Of a stretch of DNA of 64,000 bases, positions 1-10,305 are shown piece after piece. The DNA is from Scatophagus argus (Eukaryota > Chordata > Actinopteri > Scatophagidae). A program made the position numbers and the translations under genes. Positions within the stretch are counted from its first letter, which is position 1; each line of letters begins with the position of its first letter. The notes beneath the pieces are model-generated. The model was given only the letters and a program-made list of their open reading frames with translations. It did not search any database and was not told the origin of the DNA. The stretch spans positions 21,310,127-21,374,126 of the forward strand of contig NC_058495.1 of the NCBI RefSeq assembly GCF_020382885.2, read 5' to 3'.

Positions 1-1060
1 ATTTTAAACTGTTATCAAGAGTCGGCTATTTTCATGCTTCTCTGGGAGTCGCCATATTGTAGCTAGCTAGCTTAGCATTCTCTGCAACCCTCTTAACGCA
101 ATTATCGACATTAGAAAAATAGTTCAAGCTTACAGTTGCAACAGTTTGGAAATTGCGTGTCTTAACTCCCGTCGAATGATTTACCGAATTATGCTGGGAA
201 TGTAAGCGTAATCGTAGTATTCAAATCGTTACTAACCTTATCAATACTACTCTAGCACTAGCGGCTAGTAGCTCAACCTAATTTACCAAAGCTAACAGCT
301 ATCGCTGTACGGCTGGCATCTGTCAAAGCGTCGCCAAATTTTACAATTAAATGCAACGTAATTTCGTTTTATTTTGACGTGCATGCTTTACCTGATACAA
401 ATGTAGTTGCAACACCGGTCTCAAAACGCAGCTAAACGGAATTAAACTGCATAAACGGAGTATTATTATGTTTCATGCCGTCTCTGGAAGCAGCCATCTT
501 TTCGACAATCGGCCTAGTTCTACAGCTCCCACAAGAAAAATGGCCGGACGGTATGCCACAACAAAACATAACAAACCGAAAAAGGCGCAGATATTTCAAA
601 TTTTAACTTACTTATTTCGATGCAGTAATTGCAAAAACACGGGTATGTGGTCTGATCTTGCGGCAATAATCCAAATTCATTCGATTTGTGAAGAAGTATT
701 TCCTCTCATGCCTGCCTGGAAGCTGCCATCTTCTTGACAACCAGAGGCGGAGGAAAATGGAAGAGAGTTGGCGTCACCCAAAGTAAACATGGCGACAGCG
801 ACCTGCTCGCTAACCATTTTAGACATATATGCATATACAGTTTTTGCTATTTGCCATTCTGAATACGCGAATGATGCCCTATATAGTGAGGTGCTTCAAA
901 GAACCATTGAAATCTATAAAAAATAAACATAAAGGAGTAACTGCAAGGAGTTTCGGCAAATTACAACAACTTGTGTTACAGCACTGGGCTTATTGTCCCT
1001 TACTAAAGATGGCGACATCCGTGCGGGAAGAACTTTTATTTTACCAGTGTAGGTAGTGCT
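1..1060. promoter_or_regulatory. Promoter-like region with a cluster of YY1-type motifs
   Basis: No convincing coding exon is visible; the short open frames here have no family resemblance. The stretch contains at least six copies of the YY1 core (CCAT or ATGG in a GC context): near 51 (gtcgccatattg), 493 (cagccatctt), 539 (aaaatggccgg), 723 (ctgccatcttc), 789 (aacatggcgac) and 1008 (aagatggcgac). Two lie in a longer repeated unit (484-512 and 715-742). Such clusters are typical of TATA-less housekeeping promoters. In fish this opsin array is commonly flanked by hcfc1, so this could be its 5' flank, but no hcfc1 exon lies inside the window. The gene assignment is inference. Confidence 0.4.
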
Positions 1061-1706
1061 GATGTTATTCCACCATAAACCTACTTAAATATGTCCATTC
1101 ACGTACAATAATAGTGTACAAGCACTAATTTACAGATTTAGCGTTCACACATACTAAAGTGGCCACGCCCACATCAGTGCGCCCTCCACTGACACAAGTG
1201 CTGCATGACTACAGTAACATCAGCAATGAAGACCCCCAGTGTTCCCCTTTTTCCAAAACGGTGTACGTTCTGCAACACATTTCGTTGTTGACTCATACTG
1301 AATGGTCTTAAAGCTGCTGAAATTCCAAAAGATTATTATTAAACTTCTCTATCTAATTTGACTTGCAGAAATAAATCAATGTGTGTGGGTCCAAGCCAAA
1401 GTCTGGTTGTAGGCCTACAGGTGAATTCAGTTGTAGCTCTGTGTGAAATAGCAATCGGTATAATTCCATTTAATATGCCCTCTTAGCTACAGATGTGCGC
1501 ACCAAAGGCACAGTCTAATTTAGTAAATAGGAATTTATTGTGCAGTATGTGGGTTTAGATTTGACAAATTAGCAAGATCAGCTTCACCACTACATGTTGC
1601 TGGAAGGCTCTCAAGTTGGGTGACTTTTTTATTCTAGACTTGAGGTAAAGTGTATCACTTATAGCCTTCTGTTATTCTGTTTAATATTTTATCATTGAAA
1701 CAATAT

Positions 1707-1850
1707 CAAGATAAGATAAGACAAGAACGATAACTTTATTAATCCCTGCAGGGAAATTAGGTTGTTGTCATCATAGCATCTTGATACATTCACACGTCAG
1801 ACAACAGTACAATAGACAAACTACTCGTTAATAAAACAAGGCACTTATCA
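1707..1850 (+). repeat. Teleost interspersed repeat, TTTATTAATCCC type
   Basis: A GATAAGATAAG lead is followed by a TTTATTaATCCctgcaGGGAAATTa core. This is the recurrent 'TTTATTGATCCC..GGGAAATTC' tail seen throughout fish genomes. Related pieces occur at 22094-22140 (opposite orientation) and 23699-23745 in this window. The 3' limit is approximate. Confidence 0.6.
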
Positions 1851-2301
1851 GCAGAATATATATACGCACATATATACATAATATGTATTAACACTTGAGC
1901 AAAAGCAAAATATGTCACTTCAGATGATCTTACATCCATTTTGTATTCTTCTCCTCCTCCTCCTCCTCCTCCTCCTTCTTCTTCTTCTTATTATTATCAT
2001 GTTTGGTGGAATGATTTTTGTTGGTATTTGTCTTTATTCTTTTATTCACTTGAATTTTTATCTTTATCTTATTAAATGATTTCAATTATTTTTTTATACA
2101 TGCATATCATTGTCGTTGCTTTTAGAGGCCTACATTTATTTTGTTGCAGTATTGTTTTGTTTTGTTTGTTGATGTCTGTTTAATCATCCACAAAATTTAT
2201 TAAATATTGTTATGTGTAGCTCATGTATACTACACCATTGGATGCCTCAGAAGTGCATATGACAAAGATCTGTCAGCTTCAGGGTGTGAATTTAAAAAGA
2301 A

Positions 2302-2306
<5 letters not shown>

Positions 2307-2345
<39 letters not shown>
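2307..2345. repeat. (TG)n microsatellite
   Basis: An uninterrupted TG dinucleotide run of roughly 18 units, directly visible. Confidence 0.95.
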
Positions 2346-2347
<2 letters not shown>

Positions 2348-2824
2348 CAAGTCCCTTTTTGCAATGCTCTACTTGTCCATTAGATGACAGACTTGCATTG
2401 TTCTGTTTTATTTTAAATGACAGCTGCAGCTTACAGTGAGTGAGTTATGCACAAATACAACAGTTTAAATGAATGGTGGGTTTGGTTCATTATTTACATA
2501 TCTCATTTTCAAACATAATTAGAACTCTGGAGCTGTCTCTTATTGTGTCTGATTAAACATCTGCTCAGGTTGAAGATGGGCTGAACTCTGCTGGGACTTA
2601 CACAAGATCAGCAAGCTCTTTGTGCTGATAAAAATAATAACTGTGTGATTTGTCCCATCACAGTAGGTGCAATAAAGCCAGCAGGAGAGTCAATGACATG
2701 GCAGTCAAGCACACGTTAAGCCCTGAGAAAAGATCTAATCACCTGTCAGTTGAAATCACTTGTGTGTGTGTACATCATGGGTGTGTTAGGTAGGGGGCTT
2801 CATGTTTTCGTCCCAGTCCTGTTA

Positions 2825-3105
2825 ATGGATATCTCAGGAAGTGCTTGGACTCAACGATGAACTGATTAGATTTTGGTGGTCAAAGGACAGAATTCACTGT
2901 GACCTCACAGAACACCTTTTAATTCATGACCTAACAATTCATGTTAATTAGGATAAAATTTCACAGAAAAGCTTGAGAGGATAAAATGATGATGTGATGA
3001 AATCATAATGAAGAAACCGTTTTCTGGCCATTATTAAACACCATAATTCAGGAACAGAAGGGGAGATTGAGACCTTATTTCACATTTGGTCAGATACTGA
3101 ATTCT
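2825..3105. repeat. Teleost interspersed repeat, 'GATGAACTGATTAGATTTTGG' family
   Basis: The stretch contains the phrases gatgaactgattagatttt, tggtcaaagg, cactgtgacctcacag and a later gatgatgtgatga, the order found in an abundant fish repeat. A second copy is in cxxc1 intron 11 (47595-47840), and a related piece is at about 21056-21195. I recognise the family by recurring wording only, and the class of element is uncertain. Confidence 0.6.
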
Positions 3106-3210
3106 TCACACTAATCTTGAGTCTCTACCTTCACACTGTGCTGAGTGAATCCATATTCTTTGCTGCATTCAAGATGTGTGCGAAGCATCCATTTATAGCC
3201 TCTTCATGTT

Positions 3211-3271
3211 CAGAATCAGCTTTATTGACTACACAAATGAACACATACAAAGAATTTGATTCTGTTTTGTT
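3211..3271 (+). repeat. Teleost repeat fragment, 'CAGAATCAGCTTTATTG' type
   Basis: The core cagaatcagctttattg followed by acacatacaaagaatttgat is a common short interspersed tail in fish genomes. A longer relative lies in gnl3l intron 5 at 28428-28735. Confidence 0.6.
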
Positions 3272-5079
3272 GTTGTTATTGTTGCTCTCAGTGAATTTAG
3301 ACACTAATAAACATGTAGCAGCAGTTCACCACAAACTCAGTGTTTTTGATGATATTGAGCTTCAGGTGATTGTCGTTGCACCGTGTGACAAAGCTGTCTG
3401 TCAGTCCTCTGTAAAAATAGTCTGTGAATGAAGACAGCACATTTCTCACTGGAAAGGATTCGCTGAAATCATACACATCAACATAGTGATAGTGATGATT
3501 TCTATTTTGCCAAAAGCTAAATTTATTAGCTTATATTTAATTCGTTCAAAGACTTTGCTACATACATATTATACGAGTCTGGACAGACATGGATGTAAAC
3601 TACAACTTCTCTGGTGTAGGAGGCACCATAAGGCCGTTAAGATCACAGTGACAAAGCATGTTGTAATTGATTATGAACTGACTGAAACCTGAAGAGGTCA
3701 CCAGGAATTAGGGCATCACTTCCATTTCATTAATTTTATCTTGTAAAGAATGCGTGTGTTATATCATACCAACAGAATGTAATGGAAGCAGGTCTTTAAT
3801 GTTTATATACAACATATCATATAGTTCTATACTTCACTCTTTGCTAACATGCAGTGTGCTGTTCATAATTCTTCCTGTGCCAAGCTTCAACATGAGCACA
3901 GATACAGTGGCTCCACTCAGAGCCCAATTAAATCACACTCCTTCACAATGAGTAGCACAACATAAAGCTGCAGCCTGTAGCTTTACAGTGACATCAGACA
4001 AGTGATCTATTAAACCCAACTTCCTGTACCTGATATGTCCTTCATCAGTCAGTAATAAAAGATATTTCAAACAGGCGTATAAAATAAGCAAAAAGTTGGT
4101 GGATACATGGCAGAGTACATGAGAAGCATGCTGGCGTGAAGGGGGATTTGTTCTGATGTTGTGGAAACGGATTGCATTAGGAACATAACTGAGTTAGTAA
4201 TTGGATAAATGGATAAAAAAATTCCAAGAACCACAACTTTAGTTGAATCCATTATGAAGAGAAACAGCACGTATATCAGAACTTCTGTGAAAGAACAGCA
4301 CACATTTACATTTCAGTGAAGGGAGTAGTCTTTGTAGTTAAATGTCTCTCTAAATTATTGTCACTCTTATCTTTAATATCATCATTTCTATTGACTGGCT
4401 ATGTTGTCATGATTTTCATTCCACTCATCTTATTTAAGCATCAGTTTGGTCCTCAAAAGCAAGAAATCTGTGATGGTTTGTTGAAATTCACAATACACCA
4501 ACTCATCTGTCTCATCCCAAGGCTACTGAACTGATCTGAATCAAGGACATGTGTGTGTGTGTGTGTTCACCAAGCACAGCAGACGTAATAAGGTCAGTAA
4601 ACACCCTGATCGTCCATACTGATCTGAGTAGGCTGTAACGATTTGCACACGATAAGAGACTTAGGAAGCTGCTAAGGAACTGAACTTTGAAAGCCTAAAG
4701 AGATCATGAGGTAAAGCCTCACAAATGACGTGAGGATTGTGGCAGCAACAGCAGGAGGTTTTCTGAGAAGGTGTACGTGTGTTTTTACCCTTCATGTGCA
4801 TGACAATATATCAGCATGTTAATGTTTTTTAAAGAATCTTTGGAGTCCGGAAGCTTTTTTTGTCATCATACAATCAAATGATAAAAGGGATTGAGTGTCA
4901 CAAATGAAAGCACACAAGGTTAGCCAAGGTTGTACAAGCAGAACCTTTAAATTAAACTTAAACCTTGTGAATATGCCTGTCTTATAAACTTATGGAAGTT
5001 GTTGTCACCCTTCTTGTGGTGACTGCTGTCATTGTAGAGGCAGCACATGCAGTTTGCTGTGGTTCTGGCATAATGACTA

Positions 5080-5405
5080 TCCATCCATCCATCCATTTTC
5101 TATACTGCTTATCCGTCAGGGTCGCGGGGGATCTGGAGCCTATCCCAGCTGACTACAGGCGAGAGGCGGGGTACACCCTGGACTGGTCGCCAGTCAATCG
5201 TAGGGCTGACACACAAAGACAGACAACCACACACTCTCACACTCACACCTAGGGGCAATGTAGAGTAGCCAATTTACCTTTATTGTTGGAGGAAGCCGGA
5301 GTACCCAGAGAAAACCCACGCAGGCACAGGGAGAACATGCAAACTCCACATAGAAGGGCCCAGACCGGGATTCGAACCTGGTACCCTCTTGCTATGAGGC
5401 GACAG
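5080..5405 (+). repeat. Teleost interspersed repeat, ATCCATCC...GCTTATCC family
   Basis: It begins with (ATCC)n, then ctatactgcttatcc, gggtcgcgggggatctggag, cctatcccagctgactac, gagaggcggggtacaccctgg, aaacccacgcaggcacagg and ggattcgaacctgg. This is one of the most abundant repeats in teleosts. The ggattcgaacc box near the end looks like a tRNA T-arm, but no tRNA gene can be folded here. A 5'-truncated second copy lies at 19970-20212. Confidence 0.75.
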
Positions 5406-6635
5406 TGCACAGTATAACACATAAACTAAATTGCACAGTGTTTATGATGAAAAACAAACTCAAATCCTAATGCTGTTTTACTGTTCTAAATGCCAGTAAG
5501 TCTAATTGTTTGTGTCCTCAGGCTGTTTGAGGTGGCGTCATAGGCAAAGCTGCAACAACCTGAAAGCTTTAAACAAATATACACACATATTTGGTATCTT
5601 GCTGGTTGACTGATTATGTCTTCAATCATGAATATCAGCAATGAGACATGTAAACACTCTCTTCTCAAGTTTTCTGTCAGATCCAATAGGATTTATTTGT
5701 TGTTAAAACAAAATGACATTGTTTTTTGTCCAACTCATGAAACTTATTTATATTATATCATTATATCATATATCATTATAACATTTCTTCATACTGGTAT
5801 AAGATCTTAATTTTAATATGCAGAATGGTTTGGATTGGCCAGTTTATTTAGCATTTGTAGTCTCTGCACATTTATCATTTATTTTCAGGTTAACTTTTCA
5901 ATGTTATAGTTAACTGGGGGTAAATTAAGCTATTCCCTTGTATGGCTGTCGCATTACCTGTCTGAAATTTGCACAGATGGGCCTTCAGTGAGATCATGTT
6001 CAACACATAAGATACTGTATGGTTGTCTCCAATAGAAACTGTGGACTGCCTCACAGCAGAGTCACAGTCCCACAGAGAGCAGATATTCAAAATTTTCCTC
6101 AGTTCTGCCTTTGAGCTGAAGTTCAGAGTTTACCTCAAAGCAGCACTGGGTAATCCTACCTTGATGCTGACAGAGTCACGAAAGAAGAGATCATCCCCTC
6201 TAATGCTTAGTGCAAGCAGGTTACCCAATGACAGACTGAATGTGATCAGCCTCTTATTAGCTCTGACGACTGGATTACTTGAATCCAAAATAATGTTCTC
6301 TCCTCCAGATTGGATCCAACTGAACCAACGTGGGCACTGAGAGGCTTAACCCAACTCAGATGTTTAGTTTTTGATGCATACACATTTATGTCAGTATATT
6401 TAGCATTTGCCTGTGTGCATGTCTACATGTGCTGTGTATCATTGTTTTTTTACCTTAAACCTGACAAGATAGTAGACTGCAAACTACAGATAGTATCATG
6501 AAATCTTGTATTGGCTTCTGGCCTGTGTTTTATTCCACTGTGCAGTACATTTGTACATCTGCATTGCGTTGTTTTGCTTGTTATTCTAATCTCCTCAGTT
6601 ACGAAGCTAGGCGTTCCTCTCGCTGAGCAAATCAG

Positions 6636-6701
6636 TCAATTAATTAAATAATCATTCAATCATTCAATTAATTAAATATTTAGTCCGACATCCTATATAT
6701 A
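6636..6701 (+). promoter_or_regulatory. SWS2A copy 1 promoter: duplicated homeodomain sites and TATA box
   Basis: A direct repeat of tcaattaattaaat occurs at 6636-6649 and 6664-6677, each copy carrying ATTA homeodomain cores suitable for CRX/OTX or other retinal homeodomain factors. A TATATATA box at 6694-6701 lies 105 bp before the start codon. The functional role is inferred from position. Confidence 0.55.
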
Positions 6702-6805
6702 CACTCCCAGTTCTCGAAAATTGATTGCATAGAGAAGTGCACCTGCACTCTGAACTGACCATCACATGAGCAGCAAATTTTGATTTTTCCTACATACAGG
6801 GCAAA

Positions 6806-8525
6806 ATGAAGCACGGCCGTAATATGGAGCTTCCGGAGGATTTCTGGATCCCCATCCCTCTGGATACCGACAACATAACATCTCTCAGCCCCTTCCTGGT
6901 CCCCCAGGACCATCTATCAAACTCAGGCACCTTCTATGCAATGGCTGTATACATGTTTTTTATATTTACTGTGGGTACTGCCATCAATGTCCTTACAATT
7001 GCATGCACCATCCAGTACAAGAAGCTCCGGTCCCACCTCAACTACATCCTGGTGAACTTGGCCGTGGCAAACCTTCTCGTGTCCTGTGTGGGTTCCTTCA
7101 CTGCCATGTGCAATTTTTCAACCAGATATTTTGTCTTTGGACCTCTGGCATGCAAGATTGAAGGTTTCATGGTTACACTTGGCGGTAAGACAAACTTTTG
7201 GACACAGATATAAGACTGTGATACTTGAGTTTTGATAAGTTAATAAAAAATGTATCTTTCTTTATATCATTCCAGGCATGGTTAGCCTGTGGTCTCTAGC
7301 TGTGGTAGCTTTTGAAAGATGGCTGGTCATCTGCAAGCCACTTGGTACCTTTATTTTCAAGCCTGACCACGCTTTAGCTTGCTGTGCATTCACCTGGGTG
7401 ATTGCATTGATTGCCTCAGGTCCTCCACTTGTAGGATGGAGCAGGTAAGCAAAGAAAACAAACCCCAAAACAACCTACACTCTGCATATCATCTCAAAAC
7501 TGAGGAGCTGGGATGTACACTTAATGCTCTTGTGATCATATCTCCAGGTACATCCCAGAAGGCCTGCAGTGCTCCTGTGGTCCAGATTGGTACACCACAA
7601 ACAACAAATACAACAATGAATCTTATGTTATGTTCCTTTTCTGCTTCTGCTTTGCTGTTCCCCTTACAGTCATTATCTTCTGCTATGCTCAGCTCCTCAT
7701 TACGTTGAAAATGGTGAGGCAAATTTAAAAGACAAAAGTAATGTTACTCAGAAAGCCCAGAGGAACCTTAAGACACAAACTGATCTCTCAACAGGCAGCA
7801 AAGGCCCAGGCTGAGTCTGCCTCCACCCAGAAAGCAGAGAGGGAGGTGACCAGGATGGTGGTCGTCATGGTGCTGGGCTTCCTGGTGTGCTGGTTGCCTT
7901 ACACCACTTTTGCTCTTTGGGTTGTGAATAACCGTGGGCAACCATTCGACCTGAGATTTGCTTCAGTACCATCCGTCTTTTCTAAGTCCTCTGCCGTCTA
8001 CAACCCAGTTATTTATGTTCTCCTCAACAAACAGGTTGGTCTGTAATATGCCCTGTGAAATCGAAAACACATTACACTTCTGGACACGCACGGTGTAAAT
8101 GAGACACAGAAAGAGAGATTAATATGCTTCATGTTTTGAAGAAGGTACAGTTTCTGTTTGTTCCTGATGTCGGACTAACAAAAAAAAAAACAGCATGTAG
8201 ACTCACAGAAAACCTGCTCTATAGAAACACACGTAAATTCAGTAATGATCAGCAAATTCTCGTAAATATATAGAGAGACATTGGTATAAATTGCTCATGC
8301 AAAATTATTAATGAAAGACAGCATGTCTGATTAGAAACAAAACAACCTAACTTAACCTAACCTAACCATAAACAATTACAATTTGTGTGAAGATTTTCGT
8401 ATTTCGTATTTCTTGGATTTCAGTTCCGTTCTTGCATGATGAAGATGCTGGGGATGGGTGGAGGTGAGGATGAAGAGTCGTCGACCCAGTCAGTGACCGA
8501 AGTCTCCAAAGTCGGGCCTGCTTAG
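6806..8525 (+). CDS. sws2a: SWS2A cone opsin, copy 1 (SWS2A-beta-like)
   Basis: Blue-sensitive cone visual pigment, a seven-transmembrane GPCR binding retinal in cone outer segments. Five exons by GT-AG borders: 6806-7184, 7276-7444, 7548-7713, 7795-8034, 8424-8525, giving 351 residues, the usual SWS2 length. Visible marks: start [14 protein letters not shown], Cys110 and Cys187 for the disulfide, Glu113 counterion, ERW at the end of helix III, Lys296 in [13 protein letters not shown], and C-terminus VSKVGPA (bovine rhodopsin numbering). Tuning positions read A94, M116, T118, W265, T269, S292; T269 is the longer-wave state reported for SWS2A-beta of percomorphs. It heads the array and is followed by a closely similar copy. 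A polyadenylation signal lies at 8665-8670. The gene is intact; the alpha/beta label is tentative. Confidence 0.93.
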
Positions 8526-8670
8526 ACTGCACATTAAGACTTGTCTGCCACCAATGATTTGTGAATTGTAAATAACATGAAATGTATGTGTGTTTTGTCA
8601 TATGAAAAATGCACAAAGCTGCAACTCAGTCATAAAGAAATAATGAATAATCTGCAAAGTGAAAAATAAA

Positions 8671-10120
8671 AAAAACAAACAAACATGTAAATAGTGTGTG
8701 TATGATGTTGATACTGGAAAGCATCTATTTCAGCGGGGTGGACTCTGTACAGTTTCCTTATAAAGATATTGTGTTGTTAGGTGTATGTTCACTGCAACAT
8801 GTAAGAGTCTGTTACACCAGCTGTACTGTCAATGTGCTTTCCTGAGAAGTTCAAAAAATGCTGTGTGTTAACAGTTCAGTTTTGTCCCTGTTCATGACTG
8901 TAAACACCCACAAAATCTGTGTTATTTCTGCTGTTTTTTAAAAATACTGGTGTATCAGAAGCATATACACATGAAGATGTTTTGTGTAGATATTGAGTGT
9001 AATTGAGCATGATTAACACATTCTTGCACAGTAAATATTTAAAAATTAAGTTAATAATGTACCGATAAAAGTGTTCAACAGTACCAGATTAATATTGCTG
9101 TTTTATGATACTGCTTTTACTATCCCTATTTTATTTGTTAATTTAAAATTCATACCCCAGTGGCTGGACTCTGCAATATCTTTCACTGTCCTGTGAAGAC
9201 ACGCGGATGTGTATATCTGTGCAGTCGGTCGTTGTGATGGATTATTCTGTAGTGACCACTTTCTGCAACCATTGTGGTTTCTCAATGTCTTTTGCATCCT
9301 GTAAGCTCAGGGAAGGTGGCAAAATGCCAACAAGATAACACAAAGCTTGAGTTAAACCAGCAGAGTGGATTACAAAGGTCCACAGCACATGGGATTACCA
9401 GATTTAATATTAATGGAAACCGAATTAGCAGGCAAAGACCTGTTGTGCTCTTCTGTAAGAAAGAAGGATTAACCTGTTTAACTAGATGATTTGTACATGT
9501 ACATGCATGCTTGTGTGTCTGTTCCTTTATTCAGATACCTGCAGGTAATGTTTCTAAAAAAAGGATTGAATCTTGAAATTCTTAAATTCAACAGGATGAG
9601 GGTCTTAATGTCAGAAAGAGCCTGTGAATATTCTCATTCATCCAGGTCATGGTTATCTCAAGGAAATTCAATCGAACGCAACTGGACTTAGTTATTTGTC
9701 TTGAAGACGTTTCACCTCTCATAATAACTAAGTCCAGTTGCGTTCGATTGAATTTCCTTGAGATAATGTCAAAATGAGTGTAATTTCAGCATCCATAGTG
9801 CTAATTCAGATCGTTGTCCACCTTAAACAACAATCTCTTACAAAAAGATTGTTGTCTTATGCAGTAATTTGATAAGGTTGAGCACATGATTTCCCAACAC
9901 AAGCACAACTGTGTCTATTTTCCAATAGGAAGACTTAATATTAGATTGCGTGTGACAACTGGTTGTGTTCTATGAACATGCGGTGTACATCATCCTTATC
10001 CTTTTTGGCGTCACATCCAGGAGCGAAGCCACTAAATGACTTAAGAGCAATCAATCTAACTCCAATCAATCAGTCAATTATGGAATCAAGTCTGTAATGG
10101 GGATGAGTGGCATCCTGGGG
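8671..10120. other. Intergenic spacer between SWS2A copies
   Basis: No gene is seen. The main structure is a perfect inverted repeat at 9653-9766 (listed separately). Just upstream of copy 2 there are several caatca and aatcaat motifs at about 10050-10080 that could serve homeodomain factors. Confidence 0.6.
9653..9766. repeat. Perfect 44-bp inverted repeat with 26-base loop
   Basis: The left arm 9653-9696 (ttatctcaaggaaattcaat...) is the exact reverse complement of 9723-9766; the loop 9697-9722 reads tgtcttgaagacgtttcacc plus six bases. The wording 'gaagacgtttcacctctcat' is familiar from a dispersed fish repeat, so this may be a palindromic non-autonomous element or a fold-back copy of one. 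The transcript would form a long stable hairpin. Confidence 0.9.
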
Positions 10121-10125
10121 AACTC

Positions 10126-10132
10126 TATAAAA
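10126..10132 (+). promoter_or_regulatory. TATA box of SWS2A copy 2
   Basis: TATAAAA lies 174 bp upstream of the start codon at 10306, in ggggaactctataaaact. It is the best TATA match in the spacer. Confidence 0.55.
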
Positions 10133-10305
10133 CTAACTGCTCTACAAAAGCTTTCAGAGAGCTGTTAGAGATGTTAGGTACGCAGAATTAACAGTTTTCA
10201 CATTTTCCTGATAAACATAATTCGTATTGTTATCATATGATATATGTGATATAGGAAAAGAGGAGAACACTCAGAGTATAACCATTGTGATCAAAAAGTG
10301 ACATA

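Larger units (their letters stand above)
1061..6690. other. Intergenic DNA upstream of the opsin array, repeat-rich
   Basis: No gene is recognised over this 5.6 kb. It holds several interspersed repeats listed separately (1707-1850, 2825-3105, 3211-3271, 5080-5405), a (CTC)n(CTT)n tract at about 1948-1988 and a (TG)n microsatellite at 2307-2345. The remaining sequence is AT-rich and carries only short open frames without family resemblance. Confidence 0.6.

Noticed and set aside
468-1056. Two small open frames as coding exons of hcfc1
   Set aside because: Translations show no Kelch or HCF repeat similarity; the stretch looks like promoter DNA.
5080-5405. Possible tRNA gene from the ggattcgaacc box
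   Set aside because: Only a T-arm-like box is present; no D-arm, anticodon arm or acceptor stem in register. Part of an interspersed repeat.
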